The notes: generated from the letters alone by a model not told the origin. DNA of 64,000 nucleotides from Natribaculum luteum (GCF_023008545.1 NZ_CP095397.1:620001-684000), one strand, 5' to 3'; positions 45,391 through 53,380 are shown, counted from the stretch's first letter. Numbers and translations: made by a program.

Positions 45391-45581
45391 CCGTTCGGTT
45401 CGGTTTCTGTGGTGCCAGATGGGTGGACACCATGATAAAACATCCAACGTCAGCAGAGTTCACCACGAACGAGACAACTGACTCGAGGCCAAAGCGATCG
45501 GCTACATCGTTGGGAGATGCTTCGAGTTCGACCGCCCGGGAGATTATCGACGTCGTCGACGGGGTGATGGCCGATGAGTGA
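45391..45581 (+). pseudogene. Chimeric remnant: start of the GHKL gene joined to the end of the ArdC-like gene
   Basis: Positions 45395-45485 match the upstream region and first codons of the gene at 47458 (TTTCTGTGGTGCCA..GGTGGACACCATG, then TNETTDSR). After that the sequence matches the end of the ArdC-like gene at 41046 (RSATSLGD.., STAREIIDVVDGVMADE). The join lies near ACTCGAGGC. It is a deletion chimera and leads into a second HalOD1 copy. Confidence 0.65.
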
Positions 45582-45789
45582 TGGAACGCTTCTGTTCGAG
45601 ATCGTCGAGGCACTCGAGAAGCAGGGACTCGGCCGCAATGAATACCAACTGCAGCGGGTGATCGACGTCGAAGCACTCGAGCAACTTGTGGACTCAGCAG
45701 ATCCACACACTGATCTCGGAATTCAATTCACGGATAGTGAGTTCCGCGTGTTGGTTACAGACTCCAGAGTAACTGTCACTAGAATGTGA
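45574..45789 (+). CDS. short HalOD1-like protein, second copy
   Basis: 71 residues, differing from 41971-42186 at only a few positions (NQGLGRDE versus KQGLGRNE; TVSEF versus TDSEF). It is preceded by the remnant end of an ArdC-like gene, showing that ArdC-HalOD1 was once duplicated as a unit. Confidence 0.72.
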   Translation: MSDGTLLFEIVEALEKQGLGRNEYQLQRVIDVEALEQLVDSADPHTDLGIQFTDSEFRVLVTDSRVTVTRM

Positions 45790-45795
45790 TTTCTG

Positions 45796-46245
45796 TCAGA
45801 CACCACTGATATCGTCTGGAACAACGGTGAAATCGAGAGTGCGGAAATCACGTCGGTCAAATGTGAAAACGTGCTCGATGCCACAATCGGCAGCGAGGAC
45901 AGCACTCGAGTGATCAACAAACGAAATCTGCTGATCATCGTATTCGGCAAATTGTTCGCAGCTTCGATCAAAGGCGTTCCCACCAACTGAAAGAACGTTG
46001 AAGCTACTGGCTTTTCGAATGGTCTCAAGTGCGTTTACCGCTGCTCGGTGGCTGACTTTTCGAAGCATGAGGGTCGCAAGTTCAGAGAGAACGTACCGGC
46101 TCGTGAACAACGGATCAAATCGGAGGTCGCCTGAACGGATTCCATCGAAGACGGCAGTTGCACGCTCGTGCTCCGCAGCCCGCTCGTTGAACCGAGCGAA
46201 GAATGCGGCAGTATCGATGAACAATGGCTCTGGTGCAGTTGTCAT
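45796..46245 (-). CDS. PIN-domain toxin (VapC-like)
   Basis: 149 residues with acidic PIN residues: D in PLFIDTAAFFARFNERA, E in YVLSELATLML, D in QISFVDHSSAVLA and D in HVFTFDRRDFRTLDF. It lies nine bases after the HTH antitoxin gene on the minus strand, forming a pair. Confidence 0.85.
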   Translation of the reverse strand: MTTAPEPLFIDTAAFFARFNERAAEHERATAVFDGIRSGDLRFDPLFTSRYVLSELATLMLRKVSHRAAVNALETIRKASSFNVLSVGGNAFDRSCEQFAEYDDQQISFVDHSSAVLAADCGIEHVFTFDRRDFRTLDFTVVPDDISGV

Positions 46246-46254
46246 TTGATACCG

Positions 46255-46590
46255 CTAGCTGTAGAGGATGTCGTCGATATCCTCAGCACTCATCTCTTCG
46301 CCGGCATAGGTTTCCGCCTCCCAGAAAGTATCGTCTGGATCAACATGCTGGACGATGTATGTGTCCTCTTCTAGGCTCCAGACTAACGACGTCCCAATCT
46401 TCTTGCAGCTGACTTTCCCCTGATCCTCGAGTCGGCGTAGGCGACGGTCGGCGTTCTGCCGTGTCACACCAACTGCCTCAGCAATCTCCGATGTGCCAGC
46501 CGGCTCCCGCTCAGCGACGGCTGCAAGATACTCCCGGTCGGTATGCTCGGCCTGGAAGTGACCACGGTCGTCGCGATTATTTCCGCTCAT
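46255..46590 (-). CDS. winged-helix antitoxin of the PIN pair
   Basis: 111 residues: HTDREYLAAVAEREPAGTSE then IAEAVGVTRQNADRRLRRLE is the helix-turn-helix; CKKIGTSLVWSLEEDTYIVQ is the wing, and the tail AETYAGEEMSAEDIDDILYS is the likely toxin-binding arm. ATG at 46590 was chosen. The gene precedes the PIN toxin. Confidence 0.78.
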   Translation of the reverse strand: MSGNNRDDRGHFQAEHTDREYLAAVAEREPAGTSEIAEAVGVTRQNADRRLRRLEDQGKVSCKKIGTSLVWSLEEDTYIVQHVDPDDTFWEAETYAGEEMSAEDIDDILYS

Positions 46591-46754
46591 ACCTACGGAT
46601 ATTCTCTCTAGCGTCTTAACGGTTTGCTCGGGAGCAACCCGAAACGATTCGAGCCATGCGTAGTGTTGACTGACTTGCCAATAATACCGGCTTCTAACGA
46701 TGAAGGCTCCTGCTCCAAGGCGATAATTCGATAGATTACTAATCCTAGAGGGCG

Positions 46755-46850
46755 TCACAGAAGTCTTCTCACGGCATTGATTACAACTCCCCCTACGGTG
46801 AATAACACGATAGGTGAGTATGCAAATATCTCGTATAGGACCCCTTCCAA
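46755..46850 (-). CDS. possible 31-residue membrane peptide
   Basis: A minus-strand frame from a TTG at 46850 reads EGVLYEIFAYSPIVLFTVGG then VVINAVRRLL and stops at 46755. It has one hydrophobic segment and follows the membrane protein at 46861 with almost no gap. Too short for certainty. Confidence 0.25.
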   Translation of the reverse strand: MEGVLYEIFAYSPIVLFTVGGVVINAVRRLL

Positions 46851-46860
46851 GAATGTGATA

Positions 46861-47169
46861 TCACTCCGAGGAAATGGAAGATTCTCGTTCTTTCCACACG
46901 GCAAAGAGCCCGCGGAAGAACAATCCAATGAATCCGATCAACAGCAGAATTGCACTAATCAGCCCGATTGAGTGGGGAAATGCGATGAGAGTTCCTTCTT
47001 CAAGTCCGATCAGTACTTGGTAGCTAAGCCAGAAGATGAATGCTGGAACAAAATATCGTCTACTACGGCCGGTTTCGGTTATTTTTGGGGCGATCAAGAG
47101 AGCACAAATCCCGAACAGTGGAATGAGGATCTCGATAACGTTCTGTTCTCCACCGAACCACTCGATCAT
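46861..47169 (-). CDS. membrane protein, three segments
   Basis: 102 residues from MIEWFGGEQNVIEIL, with hydrophobic segments ILIPLFGICALLIAP, YFVPAFIFWLSYQVLIGLEE and SIGLISAILLLIGFIGLFF. A/T-rich compared with neighbours. No family recognised. Confidence 0.55.
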   Translation of the reverse strand: MIEWFGGEQNVIEILIPLFGICALLIAPKITETGRSRRYFVPAFIFWLSYQVLIGLEEGTLIAFPHSIGLISAILLLIGFIGLFFRGLFAVWKERESSISSE

Positions 47170-47457
47170 TGTTATAGAACGTATATCACAAGAACTTATT
47201 TTCACTCATTCACCCTCAAGTAGGGATAACTGCACAACCTGTACTTATTGAATCTGGGTACGGCATAGTAGATGAGAGACCTATTCTATGACACTCTCAT
47301 CCTAGGTTACTAATCCAGCATTGTATTCCAGAGTACAGACAGGACGAAGCAGGCAGCCATTGTCCGAATCCATCTACCAGTTCCAGCAGCAACCGCGACT
47401 AGCGAAAGCGCTCGAGTTCCGCCGTTCGGTTTCTGTGGTGCCACATGGGCGGACACC

Positions 47458-49167
47458 ATGACAGAACATCTAACACTCTCGGAGTTCGCCACGAATGAGA
47501 CAACTGACTCGAGGCAGGCCAGTCAGCGATCGACTGACGAGACCGTGACGATGACGGCCGACGAGCGGGTCGCAACGTACCTCATCGAAGACCAGATGGC
47601 AGATCTCACAGACGCAATCCGCGAAGCCGTCCAAAACGGCATCGACAGTCCCGGGTCATCCCGTGTGCTGGTTAGCGTCTCGCCCGGGCAATCGCTCATC
47701 CTCGATGACGGCGCTGGCGTCGATCTCGAGTCGACAGAGGGGCGACGCAATCTCTCAGTGCTTGGCGCAGGAAACAAGCAACGATCAGACGACGAGACAA
47801 TTGGTGAGTGGGGCATCGGCAAGGGTGCGATCATCGCAAAGGGTGCCGTTCGTATCTGGAGTCACGACACCGCACTGTGTTTCGACTACCGCGATCAACG
47901 CGACTCGGGACCGTGGGCAGACATCAGCGGTCGCGACGGCCAACTTGTAGAGGTCGACCACCACCTCGAGGGGATGCTCGTCGAGATCGATCACTACGAA
48001 GACGAAGTGCCCGATCCAGACAGCTACCGGTGGCGGCGCTACGTTCGCAATCTTCGCAAACGCTTCGCGTACGTGCAATCCCGGACAGGCGTCTCGGTCG
48101 TGATCAACGGTGAACCGGTCGATCAGGGGGATCCACTCGAGGCAGTGGCCGACTCGCCACACCCATCACTTGTTCGCGAAACCGAGGAGGCGATCCTCGC
48201 ACTCGAGTACACGCCTCACGAGGGACTCGACATCTACAGCAACGGGCTCTACGTCACGACGAAGCGCGAGTACGGACTTGGTGGGCTCGTCGTCTCGAAG
48301 GGGAATCTGACGCTGAACTTTGCGCGTAACGACATCCAGTCCGGCTGTGACCGCTGGCAGCGGATCGACCACGCACTCGAGCAGGCGCGTGATGACCTGT
48401 ACGCAAATGTCTCAGACGACCGGCTGACTGCCGAGAGCCGTGAAGTGATGGTCGAAGCGATGGCGTCCGAGTCATCGGACGAGCAGTGGACCGATCGCAA
48501 ACTGTTCCAGCTGGCAACCGAATCCCGCATCAGCCTCGAGGAGATCCAAGCGGCCCCAAAGATCGGGTGGGTCGACGGCGCTCAGAAAGGCGCAGATAAA
48601 CTCGTCGAGCGTGGCTACGTCGTCCTTGATACGAGCGATGCGGCAACTCAACGACTTCACGACCTTGCCACCGACGAGAACACATCGATAGCGGTGCCGG
48701 AAACGTTCGATGTCGGTGAGCAGGCAACATCAGAGGGCGTTTGGACGGGCTATCATCGCATCGAGGACGAATCGCAGTTGAACGCTGACCAGCGGCGGTA
48801 TCTGCTCTTTGCTCGAGTGTTGGCCTCGGAGCTTGGGATCGATCGGGATGTGCACTATGGTGAAGCGAGTGCCGATGCCTGGACTGACGGCAGAACGTAC
48901 ATCGTGATCACTGACTCCGCTGTAACGAGCCGGCAGCGTGCGGTCTGGATGCACGACCTGTATCTCGTGGTGTTGCACGAAGCAGCCCACGAGACCTCGA
49001 GTACGGATCAACCGTCACACGGACACCATTTCGAGAGCACGTTTCGCTCACTGATCGAGGATCCAGCGAACCGCGAAACGTTTGCGACACTTGTCCAGGC
49101 GGTTGTTGATAATGGGTTCGAGGCTGTGTTCGACGATGCTGAGGTGCAACTGCAGATGGGTGACTGA
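47458..49167 (+). CDS. GHKL-type ATPase with C-terminal HEXXH motif
   Basis: 569 residues. The N-terminal half has the Bergerat-fold motifs: N-box DAIREAVQNGIDS near residue 55, DDGAGVD near 84 and GEWGIGKGAIIAKG near 118, as in Hsp90/MutL/MORC-like ATPases. The C-terminal part contains LYLVVLHEAAHETSSTDQP near residue 500 and GHHFESTF after it, resembling a zinc peptidase site. The two activities in one chain are unusual. It is followed by a small acidic protein on the opposite strand. Function unknown; a plasmid or defence role is possible. Confidence 0.72.
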   Translation: MTEHLTLSEFATNETTDSRQASQRSTDETVTMTADERVATYLIEDQMADLTDAIREAVQNGIDSPGSSRVLVSVSPGQSLILDDGAGVDLESTEGRRNLSVLGAGNKQRSDDETIGEWGIGKGAIIAKGAVRIWSHDTALCFDYRDQRDSGPWADISGRDGQLVEVDHHLEGMLVEIDHYEDEVPDPDSYRWRRYVRNLRKRFAYVQSRTGVSVVINGEPVDQGDPLEAVADSPHPSLVRETEEAILALEYTPHEGLDIYSNGLYVTTKREYGLGGLVVSKGNLTLNFARNDIQSGCDRWQRIDHALEQARDDLYANVSDDRLTAESREVMVEAMASESSDEQWTDRKLFQLATESRISLEEIQAAPKIGWVDGAQKGADKLVERGYVVLDTSDAATQRLHDLATDENTSIAVPETFDVGEQATSEGVWTGYHRIEDESQLNADQRRYLLFARVLASELGIDRDVHYGEASADAWTDGRTYIVITDSAVTSRQRAVWMHDLYLVVLHEAAHETSSTDQPSHGHHFESTFRSLIEDPANRETFATLVQAVVDNGFEAVFDDAEVQLQMGD

Positions 49168-49482
49168 GTGACAGAAGCCGATTTTCGATGGTTGGACCAA
49201 ATACATTATTGCTCACTACCTATCAGCATCGGACGGCGGGAGGGGAGATTCGAACGGTCTTCCACCTCTCTCGCTGGGACATCTTCGGGGGCTCCACAGT
49301 CGACCCATCCGCAAGTCCACCACCACCACCATCACTATCGCCCCCCGTTTCCCTCTCTGAACGTCGATTGTTGCCGCTTGAGCCGCCAATGAGCAGATAC
49401 TGCTCTGCTAGGTTCGAAGCGTTCAAGCAACTTGTCGTGTCTCGAGGCTGATTTGGATCGGCAGGTCTCGAGCGGAACAGGG
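49168..49482. other. Intergenic stretch, nothing firm
   Basis: No open frame of quality. The run CCACCACCACCACCATCACT at 49319-49338 is low-complexity. A tRNA-like T-loop sequence was checked and rejected. Confidence 0.4.
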
Positions 49483-49734
49483 TTATTTTTCTGGAGTCGT
49501 TATTCGAAACTCGCCATCGACTTCGTAGACGTAGCCGCGCTCGAGGAGCCGAGTAAGTGCATACGTGGCATCTTCAGGCTCAAGTGCCAGACCGTCAGCG
49601 TCGAGAAGGATCTCGACGGCTTGGTCTCGAGAAAAGGAGTGATCGTCACTGTCGGCCGTCTGTGCACAGAGACGGTCGTAGCACTCGAGAATCCACTCCG
49701 CCAACGGCGGGCGTGGGTCGCTGGAATCAGCCAT
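49483..49734 (-). CDS. small acidic protein of unknown function
   Basis: 83 residues from MADSSDPRPPLAEWILECYD, with RDQAVEILLDADGLALEPED and RLLERGYVYEVDGEFRITTP. The end looks like a winged-helix (LLERGYVYEVDGEFRIT). It may be a small DNA-binding protein. ATGs at 49734 and 49737 are both possible. Confidence 0.6.
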   Translation of the reverse strand: MADSSDPRPPLAEWILECYDRLCAQTADSDDHSFSRDQAVEILLDADGLALEPEDATYALTRLLERGYVYEVDGEFRITTPEK

Positions 49735-49841
49735 CATTGCTCTGTATAGGGAACTGAAACCATTAAACCACCTGACTGCGGCGTCGCTAATTCCAATACT
49801 CGCTCTTATGTCGCCTTTATGGAGAACTGCGGAAAGCCCCA

Positions 49842-50255
49842 TTGACATCCTCCTCCGCGTAAACGCAGAGGAATCCTGAGCGTTGGAGATTTCAGGTTTG
49901 CAGTCCCACCGAACCCCGACGCGGTGAGAATCCGTGTGGGGTTCACGGACTGTGGCGAGTAGGACTGCTGGGAGTGCCAAGCCCCCGGTACTCCTATCCT
50001 CCGTCGTGTTCGGACTCCCGGAGTTGTTTTTGCCTCGGGGAGTCCGGCAGACTTCGGCGGACTTGGAGTTACTTTCTGTGGTGCTTTCAAGCAGTCGGGA
50101 ACTGCATCGGTTCAGTATAGGAACCGACCGTTCACCTAACTGGTTCCGATTACTGTCTCATTGCTTGGGGCGGACAGGCCGCCATCGTAGGACTGACGGG
50201 AATCGCTCCGTTCCCAGCCTGAGTCCTATCCATACGTAGGATTTCTATCACTTTA
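49842..50255. mobile_element. tnpB-less IS200/IS605-derived relic (PATE-like)
   Basis: It starts with TTGACATCCTCCTCCGCG and the hairpin CCTCCGCG-TAAA-CGCAGAGG, then GTTTGCAGTC and GGTACTCCTATCC, GGAGTTACTTTCTGTGG, which parallel 26155-26345 of the complete element. The tnpB body is gone. The remainder is rich in small palindromes, for example CGGACTCCCGGAG and CGGGAATCGCTCCGTTCCC. Confidence 0.55.
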
Positions 50256-50309
50256 AGCTACGGATTGCCAAATCTCAGAGTGGCTATTGCAGCGTAGATT
50301 GACTCCGGG

Positions 50310-50365
50310 TTGTCGGATTCATCCTGCGGCTTCAGCCGCAGGTATTCTCCTTGACCTCTATAACG
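50310..50365. repeat. Second relic of an IS200/IS605-type end
   Basis: The hairpin CTGCGGCTTCAGCCGCAG at 50323-50340 lies between GGATTCATC and GTATTCTCCTTGACCTC, the layout of the element ends seen at 60330 and 62040. Confidence 0.5.
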
Positions 50366-50417
50366 AGGCAATCGATGGTAGTTTCGAGGGATTCGCTCGG
50401 AGGTTCAGCAAGCGTTA

Positions 50418-50490
50418 TCATGACCGATCCAGACATCCTCGACGGCCGGTCAGCCGATCAGGAGCGATTTGAAACCGAACTTCTCGCCTG
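50418..50490 (+). pseudogene. Fragment of module protein A
   Basis: MTDPDILDGRSADQERFETE then LLA and a stop. It matches the first residues of the genes at 52719 (MTGPDILDDTGDDHERLETE) and 35039, and is then cut off. Confidence 0.6.
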
Positions 50491-50618
50491 AATTCTGATC
50501 TTGCTGCAGGAGATGACCCTGACGACACCAGTCGTTCGGTGATATGATACTCCAGACCGTCCATGGATAGGCTTATACTCCATGAATTCTAATTTATTCA
50601 TGAACAGGGTGAGTTCCG

Positions 50619-50924
50619 ATGAGTGAGTCCACATACGTCCAGACCGAACTGTCGGACGAAGAATACCGTCACTTCAAATCGCTCGCCCAAGAGCGGGGCC
50701 TCTCGCTCACGGCGGCCTTACATGAAGCGGCCGAAGTCTGGATGGAACAACAGGACCAGGTCGATCCAGACGATCCACTGTTCGCGATTCTCGACCAGCT
50801 CGATCAAGAGCCAGTGCCCGAGACACCACGGACGAACGCCGCCACAGAAGATGATCTGGTTGAGGAGTGGCGTGGAGACACGGCTGGGATCCGATTCTCG
50901 GGGACTCCCGACAGCGAGGAGTGA
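50619..50924 (+). CDS. ribbon-helix-helix-like antitoxin
   Basis: 101 residues: TYVQTELSDEEYRHFKSLAQ then ERGLSLTAALHEAAEVWMEQ fits a CopG/RHH or similar small DNA-binding domain; an acidic tail follows. In haloarchaea this type precedes a PIN toxin. The PIN gene is found at 52125, but an IS630 element lies between. Confidence 0.72.
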   Translation: MSESTYVQTELSDEEYRHFKSLAQERGLSLTAALHEAAEVWMEQQDQVDPDDPLFAILDQLDQEPVPETPRTNAATEDDLVEEWRGDTAGIRFSGTPDSEE

Positions 50925-50997
50925 ATGGGCCGTTCGATTGATACCGACACTGGGCCGGTGTCCGCGGGGGACTTCGAGCCTGAACGACTCATAGTGA

Positions 50998-51566
50998 TTA
51001 GTTCGAATCTTTACCGGTAAGATACGGCCAAATGCTGGGTTCGCTGATTGTTTTTACACCTCGTGAGATGTAGTCTTTCAGCGACGAGAGATCAGGGACG
51101 AGTCGATACTTGAACCACTCTTGCAGCTGGTCCCAACACCCTTCGACGGCGTTCAATTCGGGGAGTTTTGACGGGAAGTACCAGACTTCGAGATCGTCTC
51201 CGCGCACGCACGAGACCGAACTGTCTCCGACAGTTTCGGTCTCGCGCTCACCACTCACGTGCTCCCAGAGATCCCTCGCATAGAAGTAGCCCGCTCGATC
51301 CAGAAACACCACTAACTCCTCACCGAACCGCTCGGTTAACGCCTCTAACAGCCGAATCCCATGGTTCCGTGTGAGATTCTCTTCTGTCCAGCAGAAGAAG
51401 CTGTCACCGTCGTCGGTGACAGCGCCCAGCACGGTCACTGAATCCCACGACGTTGCAACCTCTATTGTCGGATTTGAGCCAATCGGGTAGAAGCCACGTC
51501 GTTGGACAGTTCCGACGTGTTTGGTGAACTGATCGACAACAACGACGGTTTTGTCGGTTAGTTCGG
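50998..51566 (-). CDS. IS630 transposase, second frame (DDE domain)
   Basis: About 187 residues beginning inside the first frame at a run of seven A. DKTVVVVDQFTKHVGTVQRR has the first aspartate, LVVFLDRAGYFYARDLWEHV the second, and LPELNAVEGCWDQLQEWF the glutamate. The first usual start codon (51438) lies after the first aspartate, so a functional product needs fusion with the upstream frame by ribosomal frameshift. Confidence 0.75.
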
Positions 51567-52073
51567 GTCGTTTTTTTCGACTGTTTCTTGGAACTCGGCT
51601 TTCTCTTCAGGGTCGGCTTCATGATGTTGAGGCCGTGCTGTCCGCAAGGACAGCCCGGCCTCTTTCAGCAAGTCGTACGCGTAGGTTTCGTGGTATTCGA
51701 CGCCGTATTCCTCTTTGGCGTGATGGAGCAACAGTTTCGCTGACCACGCTTGCTGGTCGTAGCCGAGTTCGGTCGGCGGCTGTTGCAGTTGTTCGAACAG
51801 TTGCTCACGGTCTTCGCCCTCGATTTTTGCTGGACCTCCTGGTCGAGGAGCGTCGTACGGTGCCTGCTCGATCGGTTCTTCCTCGAACCGATCGAGCCAG
51901 TTGCGAATCGTTTTCTCGACAACACCGTGGCGATCAGCTAGTGTCTCCAGTTGATCGCCCTGCTTACGCCCAATCGCCGCGAGAACACGTTCTCGCGGCT
52001 TCCCTTTGTCGATCTGGTCCTTTAGATCATAGAGTTCTTCGAGCGTGATGTCGTCGAGCCGACCCATTACCAA
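51558..52073 (-). CDS. IS630 transposase, first frame (HTH domain)
   Basis: 171 residues: LEELYDLKDQIDKGKPRERV, then an HTH LETLADRHGVVEKTIRNWLD, and a linker AWSAKLLLHHAKEEYGVEYH that completes the DNA-binding half. It ends ETVEKNDPN at a stop just after GTCGAAAAAAACGACC. Hairpins inside: 51629-51662, 51867-51896 (perfect 12-bp stem) and 51976-51999 (perfect 11-bp stem). Confidence 0.78.
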   Translation of the reverse strand: MVMGRLDDITLEELYDLKDQIDKGKPRERVLAAIGRKQGDQLETLADRHGVVEKTIRNWLDRFEEEPIEQAPYDAPRPGGPAKIEGEDREQLFEQLQQPPTELGYDQQAWSAKLLLHHAKEEYGVEYHETYAYDLLKEAGLSLRTARPQHHEADPEEKAEFQETVEKNDPN

Positions 52074-52124
52074 TACCAGTGTCTCTATAGGTAAAACATT
52101 TCCCTAGACACTATCACCCATCGG

Positions 52125-52547
52125 GTGTTTCTTGGGCCGAAGTTCCTGTTCGCGTTTTTCAATCCGAACGACGAACTGCACGGCGCATCGCGAGCGCTCG
52201 CCGAGTTCGCACGCAGCGGGGATCTTCCATATCGACAGTTTATCGTTAACGAGCACGCGCTCGACGAGGCGGCAACGCGACTGAAAAAGCGTGCGTTGCT
52301 TCGATACGCCGAGTTGCTATTCAAAGCGGTCGATGAAAGTGGGCTGTTTCGCTTCGAGCGTGTTCCCGATGAGGCATTCGAGCAGGGTCGCGATAGATTC
52401 ATCGAGTGGGACGGCAACGACGCCTCATTCACGGACTTTGTCATTTCGAGTCACATGGAGGAACTGGGTGTCGACCACATTGCGACGTACGATCGACACT
52501 ACCAGCTATTCGATGTCGTGACGATTCCGCACATCGATCTGGGATAG
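52125..52547 (+). CDS. PIN-domain toxin, 5' end altered by IS630
   Basis: 140 residues from a GTG. FLGPKFLFAFFNPNDELHGA, IVNEHALDEAATRLKKRALL, DGNDASFTDFVISSHMEELG and IATYDRHYQLFDVV follow the VapC plan, but the first motif reads FLGP instead of the usual FLD, so a key aspartate appears missing. The nearest upstream stop lies just beyond the IS630 border, and no ATG exists. The antitoxin gene at 50619 is on the other side of the IS. Confidence 0.68.
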   Translation: MFLGPKFLFAFFNPNDELHGASRALAEFARSGDLPYRQFIVNEHALDEAATRLKKRALLRYAELLFKAVDESGLFRFERVPDEAFEQGRDRFIEWDGNDASFTDFVISSHMEELGVDHIATYDRHYQLFDVVTIPHIDLG

Positions 52548-52718
52548 TAGCCTCGCTGAGGTGGTGGTGGTCGCCAGTAGCCTCGTGGTCGGGGGGCGTG
52601 TCCTCGCTACCCGGGGTGTGTTGAGAGAGCGTATTCGGTCACGTCTGTGTCATCGGGATGTTTGTCAACGCCAGGAAGCGCGAAGCGCGCTCAACGACCG
52701 TGCCTCAAGTGAGTTCCC

Positions 52719-53009
52719 ATGACTGGTCCAGATATACTCGACGACACTGGAGATGATCACGAGCGGCTCGAAACCGAACTCCTCGCACAGGACCGGGATA
52801 TTGCTCAGGTATCGACGGCGGACGTTGATGAGACGACCGCACGACACCTTGTGAATGACCTCGTCGACGACAGTGTCGTGACGGCGGTCGCCGAACAGCG
52901 AATCCTCGTGCACGAACCGAGTGGCGAAGCCTTCGACTCGATTCAGCAGGTCGCCGTCTTCCATCGTGGCTGGTCGGCTGCCCGTGACGCTGGTGAGGCA
53001 GACAAGTGA
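52719..53009 (+). CDS. module protein A, second copy
   Basis: 96 residues (MTGPDILDDTGDDHERLETE, DVDETTARHLVNDLVDDSVV, QRILVHEPSGEAFDSIQQVA). Clearly homologous to 35039-35329 over its whole length, with the same overlap (TGATG) into a cysteine-rich gene. Function unknown. Confidence 0.62.
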   Translation: MTGPDILDDTGDDHERLETELLAQDRDIAQVSTADVDETTARHLVNDLVDDSVVTAVAEQRILVHEPSGEAFDSIQQVAVFHRGWSAARDAGEADK

Positions 53010-53283
53010 TGCAGCAGACGCTTTCGGACTGTACCTTCTGTAATACAGTATTCTAATCTGCGACAGGAGTAGCGTATTCCGGGAGAAAGACAAGCGGGAT
53101 CACCACGCCTGCGACGGCTGTGGCCTCGTCGTCGACACACTTGCCGCATTCACGCGGTTTTCGTGTCGAATTTGGATATCTCGAAGGCACGCTCCAACTC
53201 TGCACCAGCTGTAGTTTCGATGGCCCCGTGCCGTACTGGACGCGTGACCTCGAGGAGTATCTCGTCACTCTGTCGGCGGAGTG
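53009..53283 (+). pseudogene. Cysteine-rich module gene, copy 3, broken
   Basis: It starts MQQTLSDCTFCNTVF and stops; later frames give DHHACDGCGLVVDTLAAFTR and RVEFGYLEGTLQLCTSCSF, WTRDLEEYLVTLSAEC. At least one deletion and one frameshift separate the parts. No copy of this gene in the window is intact. Confidence 0.6.
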
Positions 53284-53380
53284 TGCCGTTAGAGCCATAT
53301 CGTACCCACATGCAGGAACTCCCCTTCGTGATCCAACAAACACTCCAAACAGCTATGGTCCAACGGAATCCACACTATCC

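Larger units (their letters stand above)
50994..52111 (-). mobile_element. IS630-type insertion sequence
   Basis: About 1118 bp between TA dinucleotides (50992-50993 and 52112-52113). Ends are imperfect inverted repeats: GTGATTAGTTCGAATCTTTA on the left and (complement) GTGTCTAGGGAAATGTTTTA on the right, both followed by CC. Two overlapping transposase frames. It lies between an antitoxin gene and its presumed PIN toxin. Confidence 0.82.

Noticed and set aside
49235-49262. tRNA 3'-end-like sequence GAGATTCGAAC that could mark an attachment site
   Set aside because: On the minus strand the T-loop-like GTTCGAAT is present, but the flanking five bases do not pair as a T-stem and no acceptor partner is found.
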